This document shows, piece after piece, positions 1-9,845 of a stretch of 34,676 nt of DNA. Numbering within the stretch: the first letter of the stretch is position 1; every line of letters begins with the position of its first letter. The notes below the pieces were generated by a model. It worked only from the letters and a program-made list of their open reading frames with translations. It was not told where the DNA came from and searched no databases. This stretch comes from Chara braunii. Taxonomy: Eukaryota > Streptophyta > Charophyceae > Charales > Characeae. Both the position numbers and the translations under genes were made by a program. The stretch covers positions 8,256,698 to 8,291,373 of the forward strand of contig BFEA01000005.1 in NCBI GenBank assembly GCA_003427395.1. Direction: 5' to 3'.

Positions 1-960
1 AAGATTCGGGGGTGCAGGTGCATGCATGTCGGAAATAAAAAAGGGTCCCAGCCAGGTCGGTCAGGCAAAAGGGACCCCCCAACTATGCCCCGGTCATCCC
101 GCAACGTGGCAGCGCACAAACACAAGAGCCGTCGGCACTTGCGGCACACACTAAAAAAATCGGAAAAAACAACAGAAATAAAAACAAACAAAAAATGAAA
201 ACGAAAAAAAAAAAACATGACAAAAAAAAACAAAACAACAGCCTCGGGCACATTAACCGTAAGGGCGGACACATTGGACAATAGGTGCAATAGCGGTGAA
301 AGCACAGCCTTCCAGGTTTAGGTCGAATGAGAAAACCAACGACGCTTCTCCGTCCCGACGCGTCGCCACCATTTCGGCGTGCTTTATTTTTTGTTGTACC
401 TCGTTCGTCTTCTGTTTTTTTTTTTTTTTTTTTTCTATTCTCGCCGTCAACGACTTCGTTTTTTCGGGCCTGTTGTCGTCATCGTCGGCTCCAGCACACC
501 ACGCTGCGCACCGCGCACAATATAAATAACGCCAGCACACGACAACATCACGGTTAACTACTGCGGGCCCGCGAGCACACGATAACATCACGGTTCACTA
601 CATAGCTCGTCCATCCATTTTCTCAACCGTGCGCCTCTGCGACCCGCGCAGCCACGAGAACATCACGGTTCACTACTACGGGTCACACAAAGATGAAATG
701 ACGTCGCTTGCACCGCCGTTTCCACGCAGTAGTGAACTGCATTGTTGGGAGCTTAAGAGCACTAATTTTCCAACACACACTTGTTGGAAACGTATTGGAA
801 ACATATTTGACCAACGTTGAACGCATGTTGGAAACATGTTGGCCGCATGTTCGTAAACTGTTGGAAACATGGACCCAACCGTCCTAAACGGTTGGCCACA
901 TCATTTCACGTAGTTCCAATGTTGGTTCAGTGTTGTGCCCAAGTTGAAAACTTTATGGAA
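1..960. other. gene-free repeat region
   Basis: I see no credible gene here; the open frames run through A/T homopolymers. Visible structure: three copies of AACATCACGGTTCACTAC (starting near 544, 584 and 659, the first with one change), and a run at about 785-890 in which GTTGGAAACATGTTGG-like words recur about five times. A poly-T run lies near 417-434. These look like decayed short tandem repeats with no assignable function. Confidence 0.5.
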
Positions 961-974
961 ATTTTCCACAATTT

Positions 975-1728
975 TTATGTTGTGTGAACGAGTTGGATTT
1001 GGCAAGGTCGGCATGCCACGAGTACTTCCTCCATATGGAGTAGAAGACTTGCTCCGAAACGACGTTCTGACCCGCTACTAGCAAGTCCGCCTTGATGGAC
1101 TCGTAGACAAGAAGCTTCGTAAAATAAGCAGAGGACAATCAATTTTTCTGGATTCACTTGCAATTGTCTTACTTGCATCAGCACTTTCACACGGACGTTC
1201 CGTTGCCTGTTCCCGGTCACACCCGTTTCTATAGGACGTATCGGACCGTTCCTAATCAGACCCGTTTCTATCGGGCGTACCACAGAAGTTTGTGTCCACC
1301 AACGACCAACTATAGTCAAATGATAGGGGTTGGGTAACTTCAATGCTTTCACATAGCCGACCGGTTGCCCGCACGACATCTCATCCAGTCGTTTCGGACA
1401 CACCACATAAATTTGTATCCACGAACATCAATCCACCGGGAATCATCTGCATATCCCGATCACCCTTACTATCGGGGATTAACGTTGTAGATACGAGCTG
1501 ACCGTCGGGAACGTCGGTAAAACGAACAATACGACGCCGACTGTACGTCGTAGAGGATCCCGAACAATTTGTCGAGGTCAACATAGAGAACTCCCTTTTC
1601 AAATCATGAGGCCGTTCATAGAGAGCTTTTGAGCTGCTGTCACAAGAACTACGTTCTCGAACATCGTCTTCTCCGGGTTGTCGTGACGGTGGCAGTGGCG
1701 TGACATAGGGGACGGTTTGGACACCCAT
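975..1728 (-). pseudogene. putative decayed ORF, unknown protein
   Basis: On the minus strand a 115-residue open frame (1728 to 1381) has a non-repetitive, protein-like composition. A TGA ends it, and the same frame stays readable for some distance beyond. The word VDTN[LF]CG occurs on both sides of that stop, and the matching DNA is duplicated (about 1402-1435 versus 1280-1310). A 39-bp-period direct repeat containing ACCCGTTTCTAT lies at 1221 and 1260. A second frame (1406-975) overlaps. I recognise no domain. It could be a remnant of a mobile-element protein or chance; the composition argues mildly for former coding. Confidence 0.25.
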
Positions 1729-2149
1729 TTGAAGAGACGACTCGCATGAAAATTGTACAACAAGAAAATCACGTCAACGTATAACAAAGTCAGCGAAAGA
1801 AACAAGAGGGAGCAAACTCACATTTCTAATATTTATCACAAAACAATGAGACAACAGTATGTGAATCCATTTATTTTTCTTGGGCTCGTGTAATCTATAT
1901 ATGTGTGAGTTTATTCGCTCTTTAACTAACCAGGGACGTTGTGGCACTTCCAGACCTTGATTATAAGGTAAAGTGGTATCTCAAGTCCGATTCCTCATCC
2001 ACTCGTTCTCGTGTGCAAGTTGAAGGATTGGTGTTCCTTATTGTTAGTTTAACGTGCAAGCGGTTTGGATTAGTCCGAGTGAACTCGCACTTTCTCTCCG
2101 GTGCAAGTTGATTGTCAGTCCTGGCCGAGGAGGTCCTGTTTATGCAAGA
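1729..2149. other. no gene seen
   Basis: AT-rich sequence without a convincing frame. Towards its end (2025-2150) short words such as GTGCAAGTTGA and GAACTCGCACTTT anticipate the motif of the next array, so this is probably a more diverged shoulder of it. Confidence 0.4.
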
Positions 2150-3030
2150 ATACAAGTGCGAGTTGACTCGAACTTATTGACCATGCAGTACGAAACAAGT
2201 CTGAGGTAGGTTCACCAAGGAATCGACTAGCACATAGAATAAGAGGCGTACTTGCATTCAGGCGAGAGTAAAAGTACGCGTCATTCGAGACACCGATTCA
2301 CCATACACTAAAATTTAAGACCGAATAGACTCGCACATAGAGTACGGATGGTTTGTCGCATTTAGGCCAGATCACAAGTGTCAGTTGACCCGGACTTATG
2401 CACGATATAACTGAAAATAGATTCGTGGTTGGTTTAACACCAAATAAACTCGCACATTGAATGCGTAGCATGGAGATCATTTCTACGAGAGTACAAGTGC
2501 GAGTTGATCCGGACATTCACCATACAGTAAGAAATAAGATTCCTAGTTGGTTCAAATTTGCACGTACAAAAGTGCGTCGCATTTAGGGGAGATCACAAGT
2601 GTGAGTTGACTCGGACTTATATCGTGTATAATTGAAAATACATTCCTCGTTGGTTCAACGGTAAATAGACTCGGACATTGAATGCAAGTGCAAGTAGATT
2701 CGGATTTATTCGCCATACTGTAAGAAATTATGTTGGTGGTTGGTTCAAGAACGAATAGATTCGCACTTGTAATGAACATTTCCAATGTATAGTAAGAAAT
2801 TCAGGGGCCTGGTTGGTTGAAGACCGAATAAATTCGCACTTGAAATGAGCATTTCGGTTTCGAAATTGATAGTGCAAATGCGAGTTTATTCGGACTTATT
2901 CACCGTATAATAAGAAATTAGTTTCTAGGTTGGTTCAAGAGCGAGTAAATTCACACATAGAAAAGAACTTCCTTTTGTTTTGGCCGAGACGAAGCGCGAG
3001 TTTACTCGGACTTGTTCACCGCACTCATTT
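2150..3030. repeat. diverged ~100-bp tandem array carrying dyad motif
   Basis: A unit of roughly 90-115 bp recurs about eight times, with copies beginning near 2154, 2386, 2493, 2594, 2684, 2780, 2875 and 2992. A typical unit starts with a GTGCGAGTTGACTCGGACTT-like dyad, continues with TTCACCATACAGTAAGAAAT and a GGTTGGTTCAAGA-like word, and closes with a second dyad such as GAATAGACTCGCAC. Each unit therefore carries two copies of a partly palindromic motif. The copies are strongly diverged. The same dyad word recurs in the 5.8-6.55 kb cluster and elsewhere in the window. Confidence 0.75.
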
Positions 3031-3195
3031 CGATTTTGAAACCGCAGGCATATCCGACAAGCATTCTTGTACGCAGGGAACTCCAATCCACAAATTTCAC
3101 AACTGCAAGCATATCTGACAATTATGTAGTTTATAAGCAACTGTATGTATATCTGGCTGCCATGTCAGTGTGCCGTTCCGAAATCGTCTAAGTTA

Positions 3196-4420
3196 TGTTT
3201 ATTTAGATATAATGCATCAGGGATTAGTTCAAAATTAGCTTAATACATCGTGTTAAATGCATTGAGCTTGTTCCGTACGATTCGACTATGATAGGCGGCT
3301 ACACCGATGGCGGAGTACAACGACAATACAATGGGTCGATTGGTCAGCGATGGCGCAAAGATGGAGACAGATAGAGACAGATGGAGAAAGGTGGCGCAAC
3401 GATGGGGATAGATGCACAAAGATGGCACGACAATGGAGAGAGGTCGAGAAACGGTGGAGAGAGATCACACACCGATGGAGAGAGATGGCGCACCGATGGA
3501 GAAAGATGGAGCGCCAATCGAGAGAGCAGGCACAACGATGATTAGCGATGGCGCATAGATGCAGAGCTCTGGTGCAGTGATGGTTAGCGATGGTGAACGA
3601 TGGTCAGTGATGGCGAGCCGACGGAGAGACCTGGTGCAGCAATGGTTAGCGATGGCGCAACGACGAAGATAAATGGCGCAGGGGCGCCTCATATCTCACT
3701 ATTGACCTAGACAACATCATTTAAAGGCTAACTAATGTTTTAGATATAATGCATCCGACATCAGTTCAAAATTAGCTTAATCAAAGTTATATCCGTCGTG
3801 TTAATCCTTCATTACACATACCTGACGCTTGTTTCGTGTGATTCCACAATGATGGGTGACTGCACCGACGGCGGACTACAACGATAATACAATGGCGATG
3901 GAGAGTGATCACACAGCAATGGAGAGGGAATGCGCAGCGACGCAAAGAAATCCCGAAGCGATGGAGACGAGATCGAGCAGGAGCTATGGAGAGAGATGGT
4001 GCAGCGATGGAGAGAGTCCGCGATGGAGAAAGATGGGGAGGAGATGGATAGGGAATACGCATCGATGAAGAAAGATCACGCAAGACCGATGGAGAGAGAT
4101 GGCGCAGCGATGGAGAGAGATCGCGCGGGAGTGACAGAGAGAGATCGTGCAGAGATGAAGAGAGTTCGTGACGGAGAAAGATGGCGCAGCGATGAAGAGA
4201 GATGGCGCAGGATATGGCCCAGCTCTGTGATGGCAGCGATAGCGATGGCCAGCGCTGCGATGGCACGGATATCGATGGAGAGAGATGCCGCGACAACGAA
4301 ATGGATAAAGATGGCCAGCGTTGCGATGGTGCCGATAGCGATGGCGAGCGCTGCGATGGTGGCGATAGAGATAGCGATTGTCAGCGCTGTGATGGAGGAT
4401 ATAGTTGTGCGCAACGATGT
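3196..4420. repeat. duplicated GATGGAGAGAGATGGCGCA minisatellite block
   Basis: Two blocks (about 3196-3720 and 3727-4420) share a leader containing TTAGATATAATGCATC, AGTTCAAAATTAGCTTAAT and the word CGGCGGA[CG]TACAACGA. Each continues into many degenerate copies of short words such as GATGGAGAGAGAT and GATGGCGCAGCGATGG. The duplication offset is about 530 bp. The long open frames across it, including a 266-residue plus-strand frame from 3930 to 4730, are expected from a stop-poor purine-rich satellite and show no domain, so I do not call a gene. Confidence 0.7.
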
Positions 4421-5100
4421 TGATGAGCTAAGCGCATCGACGGATGTGGCGATAGTGAGCGTGGGAATGGATGCGATTCCGTTCGCAAGCGCAACGTTGG
4501 TTCAAAATGGAGCGATTGTGGACGTTCGCTATCCAACGCAGTTGACATTTGCAAAATGTCACAATGTCTGCCAGACAATATTTTATCGGTTTTCAGTGCT
4601 GACCTTGGCACGCAACAAACCATCGCGTTGGGGTTTCAGGAGCGTTCGGAATTGTGCCTCGGCGCACAACGGACCGTCGCGCCTGGCTTCGGCGCGTAAC
4701 GAACGGTTGCGCTGGGATTATTGCGTCTGACCTCAGGAGGGTAACGAAGCTCCACTTTGTACGTCCGATCATGACGATCGACGACCGAAACTACGACAGC
4801 GAAAATGACCTAGACTGTCCTTTACTTTCTGGAAAGGTCATATCAATGCACGCCGGAGTTGGCGGAGAATTAAGGGCCTCTGACATGCCAGTGGCTTCGT
4901 TGATCTGCACCGTTGAATTTTGTAGATCGACGAGCAGCAATTTACGGTACCTCTTACCTTTCGAGTCCCGACCTGTCCTTACCGTTTTATAGGCCCTCGC
5001 ATCTTATAGGCCCTCGCGTCCTATTGGCCCTAGCGTGCGATACGAGAACAACCGCCGAATCGAAACGCCCTATCCCCGCCCTCCATGGTCCCGACGCGAG
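4421..5100. other. no gene seen
   Basis: Unique-looking sequence of moderate GC with no supported gene. Short repeats are visible: related GCGCACAACG/CACGCAACAAACC words at 4610-4710, and CTTATAGGCCCTCGC-type words, three in a row with changes, at about 4988-5033. Confidence 0.4.
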
Positions 5101-5164
5101 GCCTGTTGCTGGAGAGTTCCTTTGGACGGAAAAGTATGAAAGGCGTTGCCATCCTCGTTGTATC

Positions 5165-5640
5165 CCTTTTGTTGTCGGCAGCTCCACAGGTCAAGTCGCG
5201 CTATCGCTACCGCGCACGTGTTGATATCTTGTCTTCACCCACCACGTCCTTCCGCCATAGCCGGTTTTGCTTTTCGCAGCGGGACTTCCATTCGCCATAG
5301 CCGGTTCACTTTTCGTAACTCGATTTCCCTCCGCCATAGCTGGTTCGCTCGTCGTACGTCCATATCCGTCCGACGTTCGTCATTCACACAACGCTGTACG
5401 AAGGTGAAATGTTATTTCAGTTGTCCTAACTGTGTCCGATGTCTGAACAAATTCCCAGATGCCATGTCTGTGCCGCATGTTGAAGCCCGAATCACTTCCC
5501 GGTTTTGTTGTTTCGCAGCTCCACAGGTCAAGTCGTGCTGTCGCCACCGCCCACGTTCTGATATGATTTTTTCTTCACCCTCCACCTCCGTCCGCCATAG
5601 TCGATCCCCGCTTCGTAGCTCGATTTCCTTTTGCCAAAGT
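5165..5640. repeat. 337-bp duplication with CGCCATAGCCGGTT words
   Basis: The word CAGCTCCACAGGTCAAGTCG occurs at 5179 and 5516, an offset of 337 bp, and similarity continues for about 100 bp after each copy (both run through CACGT, TTCTTCACC or TCTTCACC, and CGCCATAG). Between them, CGCCATAGCCGGTT-like words occur at about 5252, 5291 and 5332. No credible gene is visible. Confidence 0.65.
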
Positions 5641-5641
5641 T

Positions 5642-5643
<2 letters not shown>

Positions 5644-5683
<40 letters not shown>
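5644..5683. repeat. (AT)n microsatellite
   Basis: About 20 uninterrupted AT dinucleotides. A shorter TATATATG tract follows at 5846-5871. Confidence 0.97.
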
Positions 5684-5686
<3 letters not shown>

Positions 5687-5817
5687 CACACACTCGTCAG
5701 TGCCCTTGTTGAACGATGAATCAATTCCCGATTTTCGTTCACGTGTCCTTTGTGAGGTCGCTGACCTGGGATATCTATATCTATATACAGGTACTCGACT
5801 CTCTCTCTTTCTATAAG

Positions 5818-6545
5818 GTCGAATTAATTTGCAGTTTTTGTTACACATATATATGTATATATATATATATGTAGAGGCGTCCGTGCCGCTTCTATAAGGC
5901 CGAATTAATCCGCAGTTTCTGTTCTTCCGTGTCGCTTCTATAAGGCCGAGTTAGTTCGCACTTTGCGACCCACAGTGTTGTAGGAGCTGTCACCCTTCAT
6001 ATCCAGAACTCCGAGTTAGTTCGTACTCTTCGTTTCTAAAATTCCGGATTAGACACCTCTTTCATGAAAGTAGGCTCTTCATTTTTAGAAGATAAGACTC
6101 CTCTTTCCTGAAAGTAGGATCTTCATTTCCAGAACTGCGAGTTGTTGCCCTTCGTATTTAGAACTCCGAGTTAGTTCGCACTTTTCGACACACGTGTTGC
6201 ACGTGTTTCAGGTCTTCGTTTCGACAACTCCGAGTTTGTTCGCACTTTCTTCAAGATAAGCCGCGTCTTTCTTGAACGTGAGTTACGCGAGTTACGCGAG
6301 TTCCTCGTTTCCGGAACTGCGAGTTGGAATTGTTGTCTTTTCTCCATAATTGCGAGTTAGTTCGCACTTGTCGGTAACCATGCGGTATGTGTTGTAGAGG
6401 TCTTCATTTCCACAACTCCGAGTTAGTTTGCACTTTCACCAAGATAAGCCGCCTCTTCCTTCATCTCAAGGATTGCGAGTTGTTTCACTCCGCCACAGTA
6501 GTATTGTTTTCGTTCCCACAACTTCGAGTTAGTTCGCACTTTGCT
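5818..6545. repeat. cluster of CGAGTTAGTTCGCACTT motifs upstream of ParB-like gene
   Basis: At least ten copies of a motif close to AACTCCGAGTTAGTTCGCACTTT occur on the plus strand, at about 5822, 5900, 5944, 6007, 6131, 6161, 6225, 6348, 6413, 6471 and 6521, with irregular 40-70-bp spacing. Intervening words such as AAGATAAGCCGCCTCTT and CTTCATTTCCA also recur. The copy at 6348-6369 is the most dyad-symmetric. The cluster ends about 60 bp before the first ATG of the ParB-like reading frame, so it may be the element's 5' non-coding repeat, a promoter or operator array, or a binding-site cluster. Confidence 0.75.
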
Positions 6546-8120
6546 TTCTCCTGGTCATCTGATTTAGTCTAGGCTCGGGCATATTGGTCTTGGGTTGGGA
6601 GTAAAATGACGTCTGCGAAGAACACATCGACAAGCGTTGGATCGTCTGCCCCCGGGAAGGGACGAGCTTTTCAGCAATTTACTCCTCATTATTTCCATAC
6701 GAGGGATGCACAATGGTTTTTGGACTTCGTTGTTGAGGGGAGCCTTATTGGGCCAGTTGTTTTCATGCAGCACGCTTGCTTTCCAGACGCTGAGGGAGCA
6801 GCCGAGGCTTGCTCAAGCTGCACACGAACATCTTCTACGACTAGTGCAGACTGCCTTACAAGGGTGTCAAGGGTGTGATAGTGGCGATCAAGAGTTCCGC
6901 GGGGTACGGCTCGAACATGCTACGCTGCCGTCACTTCAAAGGGTTTTACGATGGCAAAAACAGGCGTCTTCCACCGCCAACGGAATATCTCGATCTTGCG
7001 CTGAAGGTGGCGAAAGAGCATCTGATTCTTCCGCGAGAATATGTTTTCCGGCTTCTGCCAGCCCATGAGGGGTCGTCCAACTTGGCTCAAGAAACCCCTG
7101 TGACGACAGTGGGGCACAAGAGTGTGATTCACGACACTGAGGGTCAGGGCGTGGGGCACGCGCACAGTATTCAGACGCAGGTCGACCCGGATGCTCCTGG
7201 GAACATGTCTAGCTTGCATTCTCCAGATGCAGGGACTCACTGGGTCGGTACTCCGAAAATCCTCAAGTTCGTCTGAGGGTGACACGTATTCGCTTTGAGA
7301 TGAGGCAAGAAGAGAATCGGGCAATTCAGGTCAAGAGGTTGAAGGGATGGGCGTTGCGCGAGACAGCTCTGGCGGGGAGCCGACTTCTTTGGAGAAGAAG
7401 CGCAAGCGACAGAAGACGGTGCGAGAAGAGGTGGCGGAACAAACCCGACGCATGGAGAGGATGAAAGGATACTCGGAGCCGATGATTGGCGGGGATGACG
7501 GTGACGGCGGGGAACGTGCCTCGGGAAAGAGGACGCCAGGGATGCGTGGCAGAGAAGAACAAGGAGTCAAAAGGAGGCAGTCAAAGCAAGAGGGTGCAAC
7601 AAGAAGTAAGAAAGCGAAGAGGCCCGGCGGTTTGACCATCCGTGAAGGACAAGCTATGGGTGAAGGAGATTCGGCTCGTCTAGGCATTGCCACTCCGAGA
7701 GAAACTTTAGAGAAATCTAAAAGGAAACTGGCAGCTGAAGAAGGCGATGGCCAGAAGAAACCTCGGAGGAGGAAGACTGCTGAGGGGACGAGTGGTGGCG
7801 AAAGGGCCGTCGGTAGGCCGTACGACGAAGCGGCAACGTTTTGGCTCGAATACGAGTGGAACAATGACGGTGAGGTCATGGAGAAGGAGCTCCCCATTCA
7901 ACTGCTCATCGACCCCAGGAAGGTCTGCGACATCCCGCCGTGGAAAATATATTACAATCACCGTAGTCTCACTCGCGATGGTGTGGAGGACATCAAGGGT
8001 GCGATGCTAAGGCAATTCCATGAGGAAAAGAGGAAGATATGGACAAAAAACCCTTTGGTTCTGGCACCCATCTACAAGCCTGTGACGCATAAGCCGGAGA
8101 GAGCTCAGAGGGTTCATAAG

Positions 8121-8256
8121 GATGTCTTCAAGCCAGAGGACAAGGACAAGTACTTCTATTACCCTGTCAATGGACAACACACCGAGGGGATGTCTTCAAG
8201 CCAGAGGACAAGGACAAGTACTTCTATTACCCTGTCAACGGACAACACACCGTGGC
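8121..8256 (+). repeat. 68-bp tandem duplication inside ParB box
   Basis: Two nearly identical 68-bp copies, 8121-8188 and 8189-8256, starting GATGTCTTCAAGCCAGAGGA. The few differences, such as AATGG versus AACGG, suggest a recent event. Because 68 is not a multiple of three it shifts the frame exactly at the NGQHT box: the frame enters in phase 3 and leaves in phase 2. Removing one copy would rejoin the upstream and downstream parts. Confidence 0.93.
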
Positions 8257-9553
8257 TGCTGTGAAGGAGTTGGCCGGTGAGCCAATATTCGAATTGTGGA
8301 AGATGCACTCGTGGCCGGCGAGAGTCTTGTGGTTCTCCGATGAAGACTTTGGGGGGTATTTGCAGGTCAGTCTGATGGAGAACACAAGACATAAGATGTT
8401 TAAGCAGCGTACGCAGAAGGCCTCTTTCGAGGGCATGCGGGAGGTATGGGAGAATCAAGGAAGGTCGGTGGCCATTCAAGGGAACCCTTCCGGTAAGGAG
8501 GCCGAAAAACAAGCGTTTTTCAACTTCCATAAGTTGCTTCTGGGAAAAAGTCTGAACGGCGCTCACTGGACGATGGCACGTAAAGCGACAACGCTCGCCG
8601 ACCAGGACCACGTCGCTGCCATTGGCAATGCATTGAGGCAGTGGATACCGCTCGTGACGGCCGGTGATGAGGTTTTCCGCAAAGGCATGGAGTTCTACGA
8701 CAAATGGGTCGAGGGAAAGTTATTGGGTAGAGACGGGAAGATGCCCTTGTCGAAGCCGGGCAAATACATGCCCGACAAATCTCCGAGTCTTCAAGTAATT
8801 CCGGAAATGGGCGGGAAAGGGGCGGATGGTGAAACGAAGATGGGGTGGCTGGTCCGGGTCCCGCCTCCTCCGACCAAAAAGAAAACGCAATCGGACGACA
8901 AGTTTTTCGTCGTCGTGAAGGAGCCAGACATGTTCTGTTGGCAGTCTCTCGATGATATGACCGATGCCGAAAAACTATCGATTCTCGACGACATTCTCGC
9001 GCTGAGGGAAGTGTTCGTGCAATCGGCGGACGGGCATCTAAAACGTCAACATAAGCCTGGAATTAAAGGCATGGTCGTGACGAGGAAAGTGGACCTCGTG
9101 ATGCTCCTCATGCTTCACTACATCTTGTTCCTTGAATCCGAGGAGGACGCAGAGGTTTGTCGGTATGGGAGCCAGTTTTTTCGGACCAAGGAACAACTTC
9201 TAGCGGAGTTCGCGCCGCGGGGCCTCACGAAACAGGTGTGGGTCGAATTGCGGAAGCATTTCCACGGCGCAGTGGAGTACGTGAACACTTGCAAACGCTG
9301 TCTTTCGTACGAGAAGGAGTCCCTTAACGAAACGAAGAAAATGTACGATGATAAGAGGTTCCCTAAATCTTTCGAGAAGTCCGTCCGCTCCATCTTGCGA
9401 CGAACGGAGGAAGAAGTGCAAGACACGATCAGGGTCAGCGGGGATGTGAGACACATGAAATGGCACAAGATCAATCGGGTGACCAGCCTTATTCCTTTCT
9501 GTTGTCCAGCTTCCCAGACTCACACTCGTCTCATTGAGATCCATGAGATTATG

Positions 9554-9845
9554 TGACATTATGTGTGCAACTTGTACGTCCTCAATTTGTGTGATCCCAC
9601 ACTCCTCTCAGATTGGCAAGAAGACGATTTCGCCTCCTTGCAAGCAAGGCGTTTTCCAAACCCTATCGCCAAGGCACTGGGCACTCGTCGTCTTCTTCCC
9701 CTCTCGTTGGGAGCTCAGTTTCTTGAAAGGCATGGCCAAGCTTAGCGTTTATCACGCCAGGTCCGGTCAGGACAGGGAGGTAGGTGCGCCATGCACAAAG
9801 GAAGACCACTGTTCGGGAAGGCAATATGCTGGTCTAGGAGTATGA
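9554..9845 (+). other. broken methyltransferase motif IV segment
   Basis: After the TGA at 9554 the same frame continues through YVLNLCDPTLLSDWQEDDF (about 9569-9625), then shifts by one frame near 9640 into a segment with WALVVFFPSRWELSFLKGM. It shifts again by 9841 into YDRLYVVFNGENL. A TAG at 9835-9837 lies just upstream in the last frame. This pattern (DPP-like motif, hydrophobic strand, then LY/F strand) is what is expected between motif IV and the C-terminal SAM motif of a beta-class DNA methyltransferase. The second proline of DPP is Thr here. Confidence 0.5.

Noticed and set aside
253-591. 112-residue minus-strand frame
   Set aside because: Contains a poly-Lys tract from a T homopolymer and no recognisable segment.
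3930-4730. 266-residue plus-strand open frame
   Set aside because: Most of it is made of GATGG/GAGAGA minisatellite units that rarely contain stops in any phase; no domain and alternative frames are open too.
7331-7897. 188-residue minus-strand frame
   Set aside because: Antisense to the Lys/Glu-rich linker of the ParB-like gene; Ser/Pro/Leu composition is what the complement would give.
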